Source of the DNA: Podospora comata
Lineage: Eukaryota > Ascomycota > Sordariomycetes > Sordariales > Podosporaceae
Assembly (NCBI GenBank): GCA_017354895.1
Contig: CP071493.1
Location: 4,092,001 to 4,156,000 of the forward strand
Direction: 5' to 3'
Length of the DNA stretch: 64,000 nucleotides
In this document: positions 27,230 to 41,100 of the stretch, piece by piece
How positions within the stretch are numbered: the stretch's first letter is position 1
Layout: each line of letters begins with the position of its first letter
Position numbers and translations under genes: made by a program
The notes under the pieces: model-generated
What the model was told of the DNA's origin: nothing
The model's database searches: none
What the model saw: the letters and a program-made list of their open reading frames with translations, nothing else

Positions 27230-29136
27230 CTACCCCCTCCTCCTCACAACCACCAAAGGCAACTCCCTCACATCCACATGCTCCTGACTCCCCAAATCGA
27301 CCACCTTCACCGCCTCCACCCCAACAACCCCCTCCCTCAACGCCAAAAACCTCAACTCCACCACACTACACGCATTCGCCGCCAACGGTCCGACCCTCAC
27401 ATCCGCCGACAGACACACCACCTCGGTATTATCCACCCCCCCAGCCTTCTGCATCGCATAAACCACATTCTCATCCAGCACCGCATCCGCCATAGCACTG
27501 TCCTTCTTCCCACCCATATTCCCCCTCATCGTCGGTCTCCCCAACGCCCCCCCCTCGTTCCTCCTCCTGTGCGGCACCACCAAAAGCATCAACTTCCTTG
27601 CCTGGGACGATGCCGTCATGGAAGCCGTCATGGACGAATACGACAAATGCATCCCAGCAGGAGCAATCATCGACGTGGGACGGGAGCGGTTAACAACAAA
27701 CACCGTCCAGACAAACTCCTCGCCTACATACACCGGTTTATCTGGCCCGGTAAAGGTGAGGGTAATCCCAAAGTCGGGGAGGGTGGTTTCCGTTGCTGAT
27801 CTAGCTGCCGCTTCGAGAGAAGGAAGCGCGTCCGGGCGGATGACTGAAGGAGAAACCAACGGTTGGGAGTCAACACCCCCCGAAATGGACAGCTGACTTG
27901 GGCGGTGGGACCGCTGGATGGGTTGCGTCATTGGTTGGCCGAAGCCGGGGTTGACGGGGAGGGTAAAGTCTAGGGGTGTTGTCCACGTCATGGAGAGTTT
28001 GGGGGTGCAAGGGTTTGATTCCGAGTCTGGGCGGACGAGGATGGAGATTTGGATTGTGATGACCAGGTCGCGGTCTCGGATGAGGCCTTTGGTGGTGGCG
28101 AGGTCAAGGGAGGAAGGGGTGAGCTTGTAGAGGAAGGTGAGGTGGTCGTGGGCGACGCAGCTTAGGGGGAGGCGCATCCCGGGTTGGTTGTTGAGGTCCT
28201 CTGCGGTGCCGTTGGTGACGTCGAGGGAGATTTTGTTGAGGGAGGCTTCGCAGTCGAAGTAGGGGGTGAAGTCGGTTTCGACGAGGGCGATGAGGGCTGG
28301 GCTGGGGGGTGAGGTGTTTGGTCGGGAGAAACGGACTCGGCAGTGGAGGAGGGGGAAGATCTTGAGTTTGAGGTTTTGAAGGCCCGGGATGCGACGGAGG
28401 GATTCTTTGGATTGGGTTGCTGGCGCTACTCGGGATACTCTCTGGGCTGAGAGATGGGGCTTGATGCCGCCCAGCATTGGGTCGCTGGCAAAGGAATCGA
28501 GCATATTCATGCCGGACGGCACACAGCTTAGCATGTAGCCATCTCTTTGGTCAGGATTGTTTTCTGGGTCTGCTTGCTTGAGACCTGCTGTCCCTGAAAA
28601 GACAACCGACGGCATCTGTAGCCGGATCCTGGGACGACCCAAGAACACTGACAGTTTCCAGACAGCATAGACAAACTTGGTTCCATCTTCGACCTCGTCT
28701 GGCACTATGAAAACGTCTTCGACATCCTCCACTCCACCACTAAATATGATCTCGGACGCAGGGGGGCTGTTTAGGTCTTGCGAATGGCTATTAACGATCT
28801 GGGCATCTAAGGTGATGGCGAGTCGTCGCAAATGTAGGCGGAGCGTCTGTTCGTCGGCGCATTGTGTTCGCAGTATTAAGTAGACATCGACGGTTTCATC
28901 TGAAGTGAAAGTGAGTAAGATGGGCGTGGGAACAAGAGATGTTGCGCGAACCTCATACCGAAGAACAACTGGTCGCGTAGCTCGATGCCTGCGAGTTTAC
29001 TTTCGAAGGAGCCTTCATCTTGCCGGAGGGCTTCGTCAGGGTTGAATTTTGTAGTAAATGGTACAATGTAGGTTAGGTGTGCGTTTTCGAGGAAGACATC
29101 GTTGGCATCGCGCCCTGGGGCATCCGGTACCGCCAT
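27230..29136 (-). CDS. TRS65: TRAPP II complex subunit Trs65
   Basis: Trs65 is a fungal TRAPP II subunit acting in late-Golgi membrane traffic, where TRAPP II activates Ypt31/32-type Rab GTPases. Exons 29136-28959 and 28899-27230 (59-nt intron) give 615 aa. Exon 1 carries the family's N-terminal signature (AHLTYIVPFTTKFNPDEAL). The splice continues ELRDQLFF into DETVDVYLILRTQ. The C-terminal part has immunoglobulin-like beta strands typical of TRAPP II accessory subunits and ends in hydrophobic strands (VDVRELPLVVV). Assignment rests on remembered family features and is good but not certain. On the coding strand the last ~350 bp are strongly G-rich while the middle is C-rich. The gene is divergent from PRP40 and convergent with SLD3. 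Confidence 0.82.
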
Positions 29137-29739
29137 CGTTTTCTCTTGGACTGGGTGTTGGGCTCTGCAATTATAGGGAGCTGTTTCTCAGGGGATCATG
29201 AGGTTTCGAGGTTGTGACCAGGCGCATGAGTTGGTGGGAGTCGAGGCGATATATGAACAAGGTTCCGATTTCTCTGGCTACTAGTTCCTGAATAACAGTA
29301 GGTAATGTGTTCTGTCAGCTCAGTAACAGCTTAAAAGACAAATGTGAAGACGGGCTTGTTCATGATAGTTGAAGTCCCAAGCTGGTGGAGCTTCACAGCA
29401 GCTCCAACGGTCAGGGGTGCACTTGGCATCTGATGTCAAGTATTAGCGTGGCGCGAGGTAAAAGAGGACCGTGCGTTAAAGCCTGTGCTTGGCTTTTTAT
29501 GATTTTACCAGCCCGCGTCGACTTCAAGCTTGCAATCTTCTCGGTTGTTGACCACGGGTTTTCTTCGCAACTCGAGTGCCAGAGTTATTTCATCACGAAT
29601 ACCCCCTTGGGACGACCTCTTAATCCTATTGACAGCCTCCGCTATTCGTATTTTGTAATACGACGACTTGCCTGTCGCCGACGACTTCGATATCCATCCG
29701 CAACCAGCAAGCCAGCGAGCGCATCACAATCCGGTTGCA
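29137..29739. promoter_or_regulatory. Divergent promoter region TRS65 / PRP40
   Basis: This 603-bp region separates two divergent genes. In the PRP40 leader there is an open stretch in the PRP40 frame from ~29668, but it has no ATG before 29740. No recognised motif array. Confidence 0.4.
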
Positions 29740-32516
29740 ATGAATGGACATTTTGCGCCGCCGGGGGCGCCCGCAGTTTGGACAGAACACAAGACTCCCG
29801 ATGGCCGTACATACTATTACAATACCTTGACCAAGGTTACGCAATGGACCAAGCCGGAGGAAATGATGACACCCGCCGAGGTATGTGCCCTATGGCAGTC
29901 TGAAGAGATCGCAGTACACTAAGCTAACATATATTACTCATAGCGCGCGCTGGCAAACCAACCATGGAAGGAGTACACGGCAGAGGGAGGCCGGAAGTAT
30001 TGGTATAACACTGAAACAAAGCAGAGCTCCTGGGAGATGCCCGATGTCTACAAACGAGCCTTGGGAGCTGGTAATTCTGCTGCCACCACACCTACGTAAG
30101 TTTTTACCTTGTCCTGATTGTGACATATTGTACTAACTTATTTACAGAGGCCCATCAGCTTCATTTGGTGCGGCTGGAGGAGGTAGTGGTCATCATGGCG
30201 GTTCGTATGACCACCACCACCAGCAACGCGATCATCGGGATTATCGCGACCATAGGGAGCCCATGGGCGAGTCCAGACAACTCACCTATGGCAGCAACAT
30301 TCAGGCGCAAGCCTTCGTCTCCACCAGCAACGATCCTGAGTATGCCACCGCCGAAGAGGCAGAGGCGGCGTTCGTGAAGCTCCTTCGCAGCAGTAAAGTC
30401 CAGCCTGATTGGACCTGGGAGCAGGCTATCCGCGCCATTGTCAAAGATCCCCAGTTCCGCGCCATCAAAGATCCGAGGGATCGCAAAGCTGCCTTTGAGA
30501 AGTATTGCCACGATGTCGTTGTGCAAGACAAGGAACGTGCCAAGGAAAGACTGACCAAACTTCGCGCTGACTTCGCCACCATGCTCCGGAGCCACCCAGA
30601 GATTAAGCACTACACCCGGTGGAAGACAGCCCGGCCCATGATCGAGGGCGAGACCATCTTCCGCTCGACTAACGACGAGAACGAGCGCCGTCAGTTGTTC
30701 CAGGACTACGTTAGTGACCTCAAACGGGCTCACAAGGAGCAGCAGGTCACAATGCGCAAGAGCGCTATGGATGGTCTGATCGAACTGCTTCCCACTCTCA
30801 GTTTGGAGCCCTACACTCGCTGGGCTGAAGCACAAGGTACCATCCAGAACACCCCCTTGTTTCAAAGTGATGAGAAGTACAAGACACTCAGCAAGTTTGA
30901 CGTGTTGACCGTCTTCCAAAATCATGTCAAGTCTTTGGAACGTAACTTCAACGACTCAAAGCAGGAAGAGAAGAACAAGAAATTCCGCCAGGAGCGGAAA
31001 GCTCGTGATAACTTCAAAGTCCTCCTCACAGAGCTGAAGAGGGATGGCAAAATCACTGCCGGCACCACCTGGACCCAGATACACCCCCTGATCGCAGACG
31101 ATGCTCGCTACAGAGCTGTCGCCGGTAATCCCGGATCTACTGCCATGGAGCTGTTTTGGGATGTTGTTGAGGAGGAAGAGCGCGCTCTCAGGGGCACTCG
31201 CAATGATGTGCTTGACGTTATTGGTGTAAGTGCTCCCGATATGGATTCCAGCAAAATGCAAGCTGACAGGTCGATTCAGGACAAACGGTTCGAAGTCACC
31301 CCGAAGACCACTTTTGAAGAGTTTGAGGCAGTCGTCAGGGGTGATGCTCGTACGGCTAACATTGAACGTAAAATTCTTGAGCTTATTTTTGAACGGGTAG
31401 GTTCTTTTCATCGCAAATCGACCATGACGAACAGGGCTGACGTTTCCATGACAGGTCCAGCAGAAGCGCACAAAGCGCACAGACGAAGATAAGGTGCAGC
31501 GCCGCGCTCTCGATGACCTTCGTGCAGCCATGAAACGGTTGGAGCCTCCCATCACCGTCACTGATACTTACGAACAGGTGAAGGCCAGGCTTGCCCAGTC
31601 TGAGGCATTCCGGACTGTGAACTCTGAGGAAGCTCGTCGGGGCGCCTTTGACAAGTATATTCGTCGCCTTAAGGAGAAGGATGAGGAAAATGAAAACGAG
31701 CGCCAACGCCGTCGGGAACGCCCAGATGGGCATCGTGATAGAGGTGAGCGATCCTACCGAAGTGGACGTTCTGCTAGGAGCCGCAGCCGCAGCCCCGAAC
31801 ACAACACCTACGAGGCCGATCGTCGCCACGCCATGGCCGACCGCGAGCGTAACTACAGAAAAACCAGTGCGGCCGAGGTTCTACTTTCCGATCGTCGTTC
31901 TGCCGATGGCCACCACGATTCAGTGCGTGATCGGGAACGTGACAGGGACCGTGATCGGGATCGCATCTCTGAGCGTGATCGTGAACGTGACCGCGACCGC
32001 GACCGCGACCGTGAGAGGGATCGTGATCGGGCCCGCGACTATCGGGATCGTGATCGTGACCGGGACCGTGAGCGAGATCGCGACCGGGATCACGGCCGTG
32101 ACCGCGATAGAGACCGTGACAGAGACCACCGCGACCATCGCGACTATGACCGGCGCTCTCGCCCCGCGGACGACTTCAACCACTACGATCGTGAGCGCCG
32201 CACACGTGAGGAGGATCGGGAACGTATTTATCGCAGGCGAGTACTTGAGCGCGACGTTGATGAGCTGCCATACGGTGACGAGCGGCCCAGTTCCTCATCT
32301 AGACGCCCGCGCCCCGAAGAAGACGACCACGACCGAAGGTCTCCCCGGCAGGCGAAGCGCATCAAGGTTGAGGATGACCGTGCCGCTACCCCCTCGGCCG
32401 CCACCGCCACCGCCCAGCCTAAGTCTGCCGCTGCAGCTCCGGCAGCTATCAAGGAAGAGAAGCCCTCCCCCAGTGTCCGCGCTGGTAGTGAAGAGGGCGA
32501 GATTGAGGAGGATTAA
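29740..32516 (+). CDS. PRP40: U1 snRNP-associated splicing factor Prp40 with RD/RE-rich C-terminus
   Basis: Prp40 helps the U1 snRNP define the 5' splice site and bridges to branch-point proteins. Five exons: 29740-29880, 29944-30095, 30148-31225, 31280-31396 and 31455-32516; introns of 63, 52, 54 and 58 nt; 849 aa. Two WW domains lie at ~14-40 (W14, W36, P39) and ~55-81 (W55, W77, P80), followed by four to five FF domains from ~155 to ~600. Beyond the yeast-type core is a long charged tail with alternating Arg-Asp/Arg-Glu repeats (~residues 640-720) and RS dipeptides, then a basic Ala-rich end. The third intron is 54 nt and free of in-frame stops, so its retention would insert 18 residues. 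The start is the first in-frame ATG, close before WW1. Convergent with RLI1. Confidence 0.94.
31226..31279 (+). other. Stop-free, length-multiple-of-three intron in PRP40
   Basis: GTAAGT donor, GCTGAC branch-like site and TTCAG acceptor define a 54-nt intron that can be read straight through. Splicing joins DVLDVIG to [15 protein letters not shown], which suits the FF-domain linker known in orthologues. Retention adds 18 residues. It is the only intron I checked in the window that is both in frame and stop-free. Confidence 0.75.
31920..32155 (+). repeat. Arg-Asp/Arg-Glu-coding degenerate hexanucleotide tract in PRP40
   Basis: Tandem CGNGAY-type units encode a long alternating RDRDRE tract. 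Codon variation between units shows the tract is selected or old at protein level and is not a fresh microsatellite. Confidence 0.85.
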
Positions 32517-33523
32517 ACACCTGCCAGTTCGCCTTGTACTCTTGCTGGCAGCCCTTCTACCCTTGCTGACAGCAAAGAGGATGAAATTGTGAACGCCCAG
32601 ACGCCAATTCTCACAGCCGCGTGAGCTTCCTGCTCAACTTGCCTCTGGTTCTCGATATGGGGGAAGTTCGGCCGCAGTATACACTGTACAAGTACGTCTG
32701 TCACCCGCAAAAAGATGCTCTAACTCGGCTTGAGTAGTCGGTGTTTTCTTTCTCATACTTTTATTCTGTCATGGTATTCATTTTGATCAGCAGTGGCTGC
32801 TGGTTAGGTAGTGTAGTTGAAAGTACAAAACGTTGTGTAGTAGCTTTTTAATACCAAAAAGTCCTTGTGTTGTACCATGTTTCTTTCCACATGGCTGTTG
32901 CCTGAGCGATTCCTATCCTGTAATCCAAAATGAATGAGTCAAGGGCCTGCACTTATATCGCCAATTGTGTCCATATTTACCAGAAATCAACATCAAACAC
33001 CACACCTTTAACCGTGTTTTATCACTAAATATGGCAAGATTCATCGGGTATGCAATATCAGCATTTCTAACCCTTTATATATTTCTCTAGAAGAAACGGC
33101 GACTATCTAATCACAGCCCACATAGCTAGGTAAATCACCTTTCACCTCGTGCGGTCCCTTTTGCAGGTCAGGAATACCCTGCTCAGAAACCTGGCGGCGG
33201 TCACCCGCTTATCCCATTGCCCCTCAATCTACCAAGCTGTGATCCATCTGCGACAGAAGACATACTTGCCCACTACTTCCCGGAAGTGGCGTCTTGGTAG
33301 GACCAGGCAACAGGGGATAGACCGCCACCGCTGTCCTATGTCGGGATCGTCGTCCTCGGGTGTGCCCCCTTCCTCAGATACAACCCTTAAACCACCCCGG
33401 GCGCCGCCGGTTCGATTTATACAGGTATCACCATTTTGTACGCCTAAAACGCCAGGATCCGATGCATCGTCATGAGGAGGGGGAAGAGAGTCCTGTTTCT
33501 TGTTGTCCTTTGGGATGCCCTTT
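32517..33523. other. Convergent region PRP40 / RLI1
   Basis: About 1 kb, AT-rich in the middle (~32750-33120), holding the two 3' flanks. Open frames are short and unrecognised. No gene is seen. Confidence 0.5.
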
Positions 33524-35989
<2,466 letters not shown>

Positions 35990-38130
35990 GGTGCCGCAAT
36001 ATTTTCCCCAGCTTCGTAGGCTGGAACCTGCTTGGTTTTTTGTTTTTTTGGTGGTCTAGGAATAAAAGCAAGACTTGCTACGAAGGGACAACTTGAAGCG
36101 CAAAAAACGCCAACTCCGGCAGGATCTGGAGGAGTCCGGGGATGCTCGGCGCAGGTCGACTGTGATCAGGATTGGGTAGAGAAATATGGAGGCCAGAGGA
36201 GGGGCAACGTGGGTCCGACGGTTGCCGCGAAAATGTTACTGGTGTCACCAATTGTGGAGGAGGGGCAGGGCAAAATTATTACCAGGGGGGTGCAACTCTA
36301 AAATCAAGTTGGACGGTTGTCCTTGCCACAAAGAGCAACGGGGCTTGGCGGCAAAGTCAGCTACAATCCATGCTGGCTGATAGGCCAGCTGCCCTGTAAC
36401 TGCTCTTTCATAGGTATCCAGCAGCAGCCTTGTTGTTGACCTTCGATACCAAGCACAATGACCAAGACAATAGGAAGATCAATGGAACCTACCTACCTTG
36501 GGACAAAACACCAACCCCATTTGTTGTCTTTATTCTCCTTTAATGGCGTGTTTGCAGTCATAGTTTGTTTGGTTTCAAGTGATTGGTACTTTTCCTACCC
36601 CGCTGTGGTTGGCTCCTGATCCCACCTCCAAGAGAGCTTCATACATATCACACGCGTAGATTGAGTCTTCAAAGGGACAACACCGAGAAAAAGAAGAGGC
36701 CGTAGACCCATGGAACATCATTGGCTTCGTTTTTCTTGTGACGCGTACTTTCACTTGCTATTTTCGAGGGCAACTTTGCTGCGCCCACTGTTGACGGACT
36801 TTTAGATGCATCCCCGAAGCGAAAGACCGAGAGCTTGGGTGATGATAATGGAATGGTCGGACGAGCTGGAGAAAAAGATCGTTGCTTACGACGTCGTCAG
36901 ATTGGGGCTTTTAGACTCTGTCGGCGTTGGACTCCAGCAAGCTGGCATGCACGTCGGCAACGACGGAAGAGTGACCGGCGAATGTGGCACATCCACTTCA
37001 GGCCACCCTCGCTGCCCTCGGGTTAGAACCACAAAACTCCATTTCACGCTGACTTCCTTTTCTCACTTGACCACCAATCACTCACCTACTGGCTGCACCT
37101 TCATTGCAGGCACACGATATTCTTCCTTGTCCTTGGCCAACAAGCTGTTGCTACGCGTGCTATTTACTGTTCGGGAGATATTGAGGTACTCAGTAAGTCT
37201 GTCTCTCTTCGATTTTCATTGCATTCCCTTGGCCCCTAAAAAGCAAAGGGCCAACGCGTGACCGTGGGGCGAGCTGTGCCTGTTGGTTCGACCAAGCGGC
37301 AACATCGCGGTCAGCTTCGATGGCGAGGCTGGCAACGGGAAGAGGGCGAGTCGCAGGCCGGGCCAGCTGTCAGCCTCATCGAATGAGCGAGTTGGTGCAT
37401 CCAAAGACCAATCTGGCGGGTGGGTGGGAGCTAACCTGACCGTCAGGTGGGGCTTAGGCTCGACGCAAGCACGGACCACGGATACCTGGGCTCCGTCCAC
37501 CATAGGTTTTCCAATCTTCTCCTCTGACACCCACCCACTGCGAAATTCAGCGACACCATCATCACTAAACCACACCGGGGTCTCCAGCTCTGCACGCAAC
37601 CCCACCCCAGCACCGTCGCTACAGACCAAGAGCAGAGTTGTAATACATTCTGCTGCCTGGAGGGCATGGTTGGATGACCTGTAAGTTGCTACATCGCCTG
37701 CATTTGCGCGCTTGCCCACGCGGTGAGCTCGCCGCGTCTTGTCCATCAAACCTATCATCAAATCGGGCACATGCCCATCAACAGCTACCCCTTGCTGCCT
37801 CCCTGGTGTCGGTGACGCCTGGTTTTCGATGGATTCCGCTGTCCGCGTTGTCCTCGATGCCATAGAACCAACGTACACCGCTCCCACGGTCGCTGGGACA
37901 CGCAATCGTTCCTGTTCATCAACCCAGCCTCGCCTTCATCACTTACACCCCTCCTTATGCGACAAGCATCATTGAAGCACCGTCCTGGCCCATGACATGT
38001 ATTTGTTGAGTGATTTTGGGTCGCCCAGGCGGCCTCTCCACGACCCCCCAATTCGCGACTGGTCTACTGCTAGAGAATCTCAACTGACATCGTCGCCATG
38101 TAGCAGGCAGCTTGCGGTCTGAACTTCACA
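35990..38130. promoter_or_regulatory. Divergent intergenic region RLI1 / CHD1
   Basis: A 2.1-kb region between two divergent housekeeping genes. Open frames up to ~230 codons exist on the minus strand near 37.2-37.9 kb, but with no motif, no ortholog I recognise and plain high-GC composition. I treat the whole as promoters and leaders. Confidence 0.45.
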
Positions 38131-41100
38131 ATGTCAACATCTCCAGAACGGAGCCCTGTCAACGGGCACCACTCGCCCTCGCCGGACGAGAACACTTCGT
38201 ACTATGGAAACGGCCACCAAAGCGATAGCGATCTCTCCGACGTTCAGCATGCGCCAGCCGACGCTGGCTCCCCCGAGTATCACGATGCCGACGCGGACGC
38301 GGATGCCGATGATGTCGAATCCCCGATGGAGCACCCCGAGGTGACCTTTCAAGGGCCGTCCGACTCGGAGGATAATGATGCGTCAGACGACGGAGATTTT
38401 GACGCGGCGGGCAGTCCCGCCTCTGTTCAGAGTCACGATGACCATCCCCGCCGCACCATGTCGGTGTCAGAGCGACCCGCCCCGAAGCGGAAAGCTGCCC
38501 AAGTAGTCGAGGAAGATTTCATGAGGGAGAATCCAGAGTTGTATGGGTTGAGACGTAGCGTACGGCCTTGCCAATTTCCACAGGGTAACTTCACAGCTAA
38601 CATCCCTTTTAGTCGCGTCCTACACAGCGCCGCAAGGTCGTAAGTACATGGTCGCCCTCTGGAAACCTGGTATACACCCTAACCTGATGACACAGGTCGA
38701 TTCAGATGAGGAAGAAGATGCGTCCGATTCGGATGCTACACCAGCTCCGCGTAAAGGGAACAAGCGACGCCGGCTGGAACGCTCGGCTCCTGGTATGTTG
38801 AAGACCCTTGACGAAGAAGCAGTCTATATAGGGCATGTCGCTGACGATCAATCAATCAAACAGTGTCCAAACGCGGCACACCAATGCGCCAAACTTCGGT
38901 TGACGACTCGGAATCAGACACTTACGGCGGCGCGAGAGCCCGGAGCTTTCAGAAAAAGGCTCGGCGGCAACAAGAGTTGCAGCCCGCCCTCGCCTTGGCA
39001 GAGAAGCGGTGGTCGAGCCGGCGTGCTGCCCAAGTATCCGCCGGCGCCTACCAAGAAAGCGAAGCTGAAGAAGAGGACGAGTCAGAGCTCACACCAAACT
39101 ACTGGGCCCAAGACGTGGAGGACAATTCACCATACATTGAAAAGATTCTCCGTCATCGTCTAAAGGAGGGATTGGAGTATTCGGAAGACACGAACCGCAA
39201 CGACTTTGAGTATTTCATCAAATGGCAGAACAAGTCACATCTCCATGACACATGGGAGACCACTGCGACTGTTGCCGGATATCGTGGCTTCCGTCGTCTC
39301 GAGAACTACTACCGAAAGGTTGTCGAGTACGACATAGAGATGAGGCTTGGTGGAGACGATGTAAGCCCTGAACAACGCGAGCAGTGGCTTCTAGATCGTG
39401 AGCGTGAGGAAGAGGCTCTCGCAGATTACACAAAGGTTGAGCGCATCGTCCACGTCCGCGAAGGGGATGAGGAGACAGAATATCTTGTAAAGTGGAAAGG
39501 TCTTCAGTATGACGACTGCACCTGGGAAGTTGAATCCTTGGTGAGCGAGCAGGCTCAGGACAAGATCGACCAGTACACTGCGCGCTCTCAACGGTCTTGG
39601 CAATCGGACCGCAAAGAAACCAACCTCGAAACCCGGTCACGAATGGAGAAGCTTGAGGAGCAGCCAGATTACATCCAGGGAGGTCAGCTTCGCGAATTCC
39701 AGCTGAAGGGGCTTAACTTCCTTGCCCTGAACTGGACCCGCGGCAACAATGTCATCCTTGCCGACGAGATGGGTCTCGGCAAGACGGTCCAGACAGTGTC
39801 GTTTCTCAGCTGGCTTAGAAATGAACGCGGGCAAGAAGGGCCGTTCCTGGTTGTGGCACCCCTCAGTGTTATTCCGGCATGGTGCGATACTTTCAACCAC
39901 TGGTCTCCCGATATTAACTACGTCGTCTACCTTGGCCCAGAGGCGGCGAGATCCAACATTCGGGAATATGAACTGTTTGTCGATGGCAACCCAAAGAAGC
40001 CAAAGTTCAATGTTCTGGTCACGTCTTACGACTACATCTTGGCAGATGCGGATCATTTGAAGGGCATCAAGTGGCAGGTTCTGGCTGTGGACGAGGCGCA
40101 TCGCTTGAAGAATCGAGAGTCCCAATTATACGTCAAGCTGAACGGCTTTGGTATACCCAGCAAGGTCCTTATCACCGGTACGCCCATTCAGAACAACCTC
40201 GCCGAGCTTGCGGCTCTTTTGGATTTCCTGAATCCAGGCAAGGTCTTGATCGACGAGGAGTTGGAGCTTCTATCTACGGCCGACAGCAAGGAGCCGGTCG
40301 ACGAGCAGCTGGACGAGGCCAAGCGGCTGAAGACACAGGCCAAGCTTCAGGACCTGCATAAATCCATCGCGCCGTTCATCTTGCGTCGTACAAAGGAGAC
40401 TGTCGAGTCAGACTTGCCACCAAAAACGGAAAAGATCATTCGCGTCGAACTTTCCGATCTTCAGCTGGAGTATTACAAAAATATCTTGACGCGAAACTAT
40501 GCAGCCCTCAGCGACGCTAGCAACGGTCACAAGCAATCGCTCCTGAATATCATGATGGAACTCAAGAAGGTCAGCAATCATCCATACATGTTCCAGGGTG
40601 CCGAGGAGCGTGTTCTCGCCAACGGTTCCGGCCGCCGGGAGGATGCGGTGAAGGGCTTAATCACAAGCAGTGGCAAGATGATGCTCTTGGACCAGCTTTT
40701 GGCAAAGCTCAAGAAAGATGGCCATCGCGTGCTTATCTTCAGCCAAATGGTCAAGATGCTCGACATCCTGGCAGACTATTTGCGGATTCGCGGCTACCAG
40801 TTCCAGCGTCTTGATGGCACGATCCCTGCTGGACCTCGTCGTCTGGCTATCAATCACTTCAATGCTGAAGATAGTGACGACTTCTGCTTCCTGCTGTCAA
40901 CAAGAGCCGGTGGTCTCGGCATCAACCTGATGACAGCCGATACTGTGATTATCTACGATTCGGACTGGAATCCACAAGCAGATCTGCAGGCGATGGCTCG
41001 TGCCCACAGAATCGGTCAAAAGAGACCTGTCAATGTCTATCGTCTCGTTGCGAAGCAGACCATCGAAGAGGAGGTCGTGAAGCGTGCCCGAAACAAGCTG

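Noticed and set aside
33400-33425. GGTTCGA word resembling a tRNA B box
   Set aside because: The following bases do not fit the B box, and no A box or cloverleaf is found upstream.
37216-37905. 229-codon minus-strand frame between RLI1 and CHD1
   Set aside because: No recognisable motif, and a plus-strand frame overlaps it; high GC explains the length.
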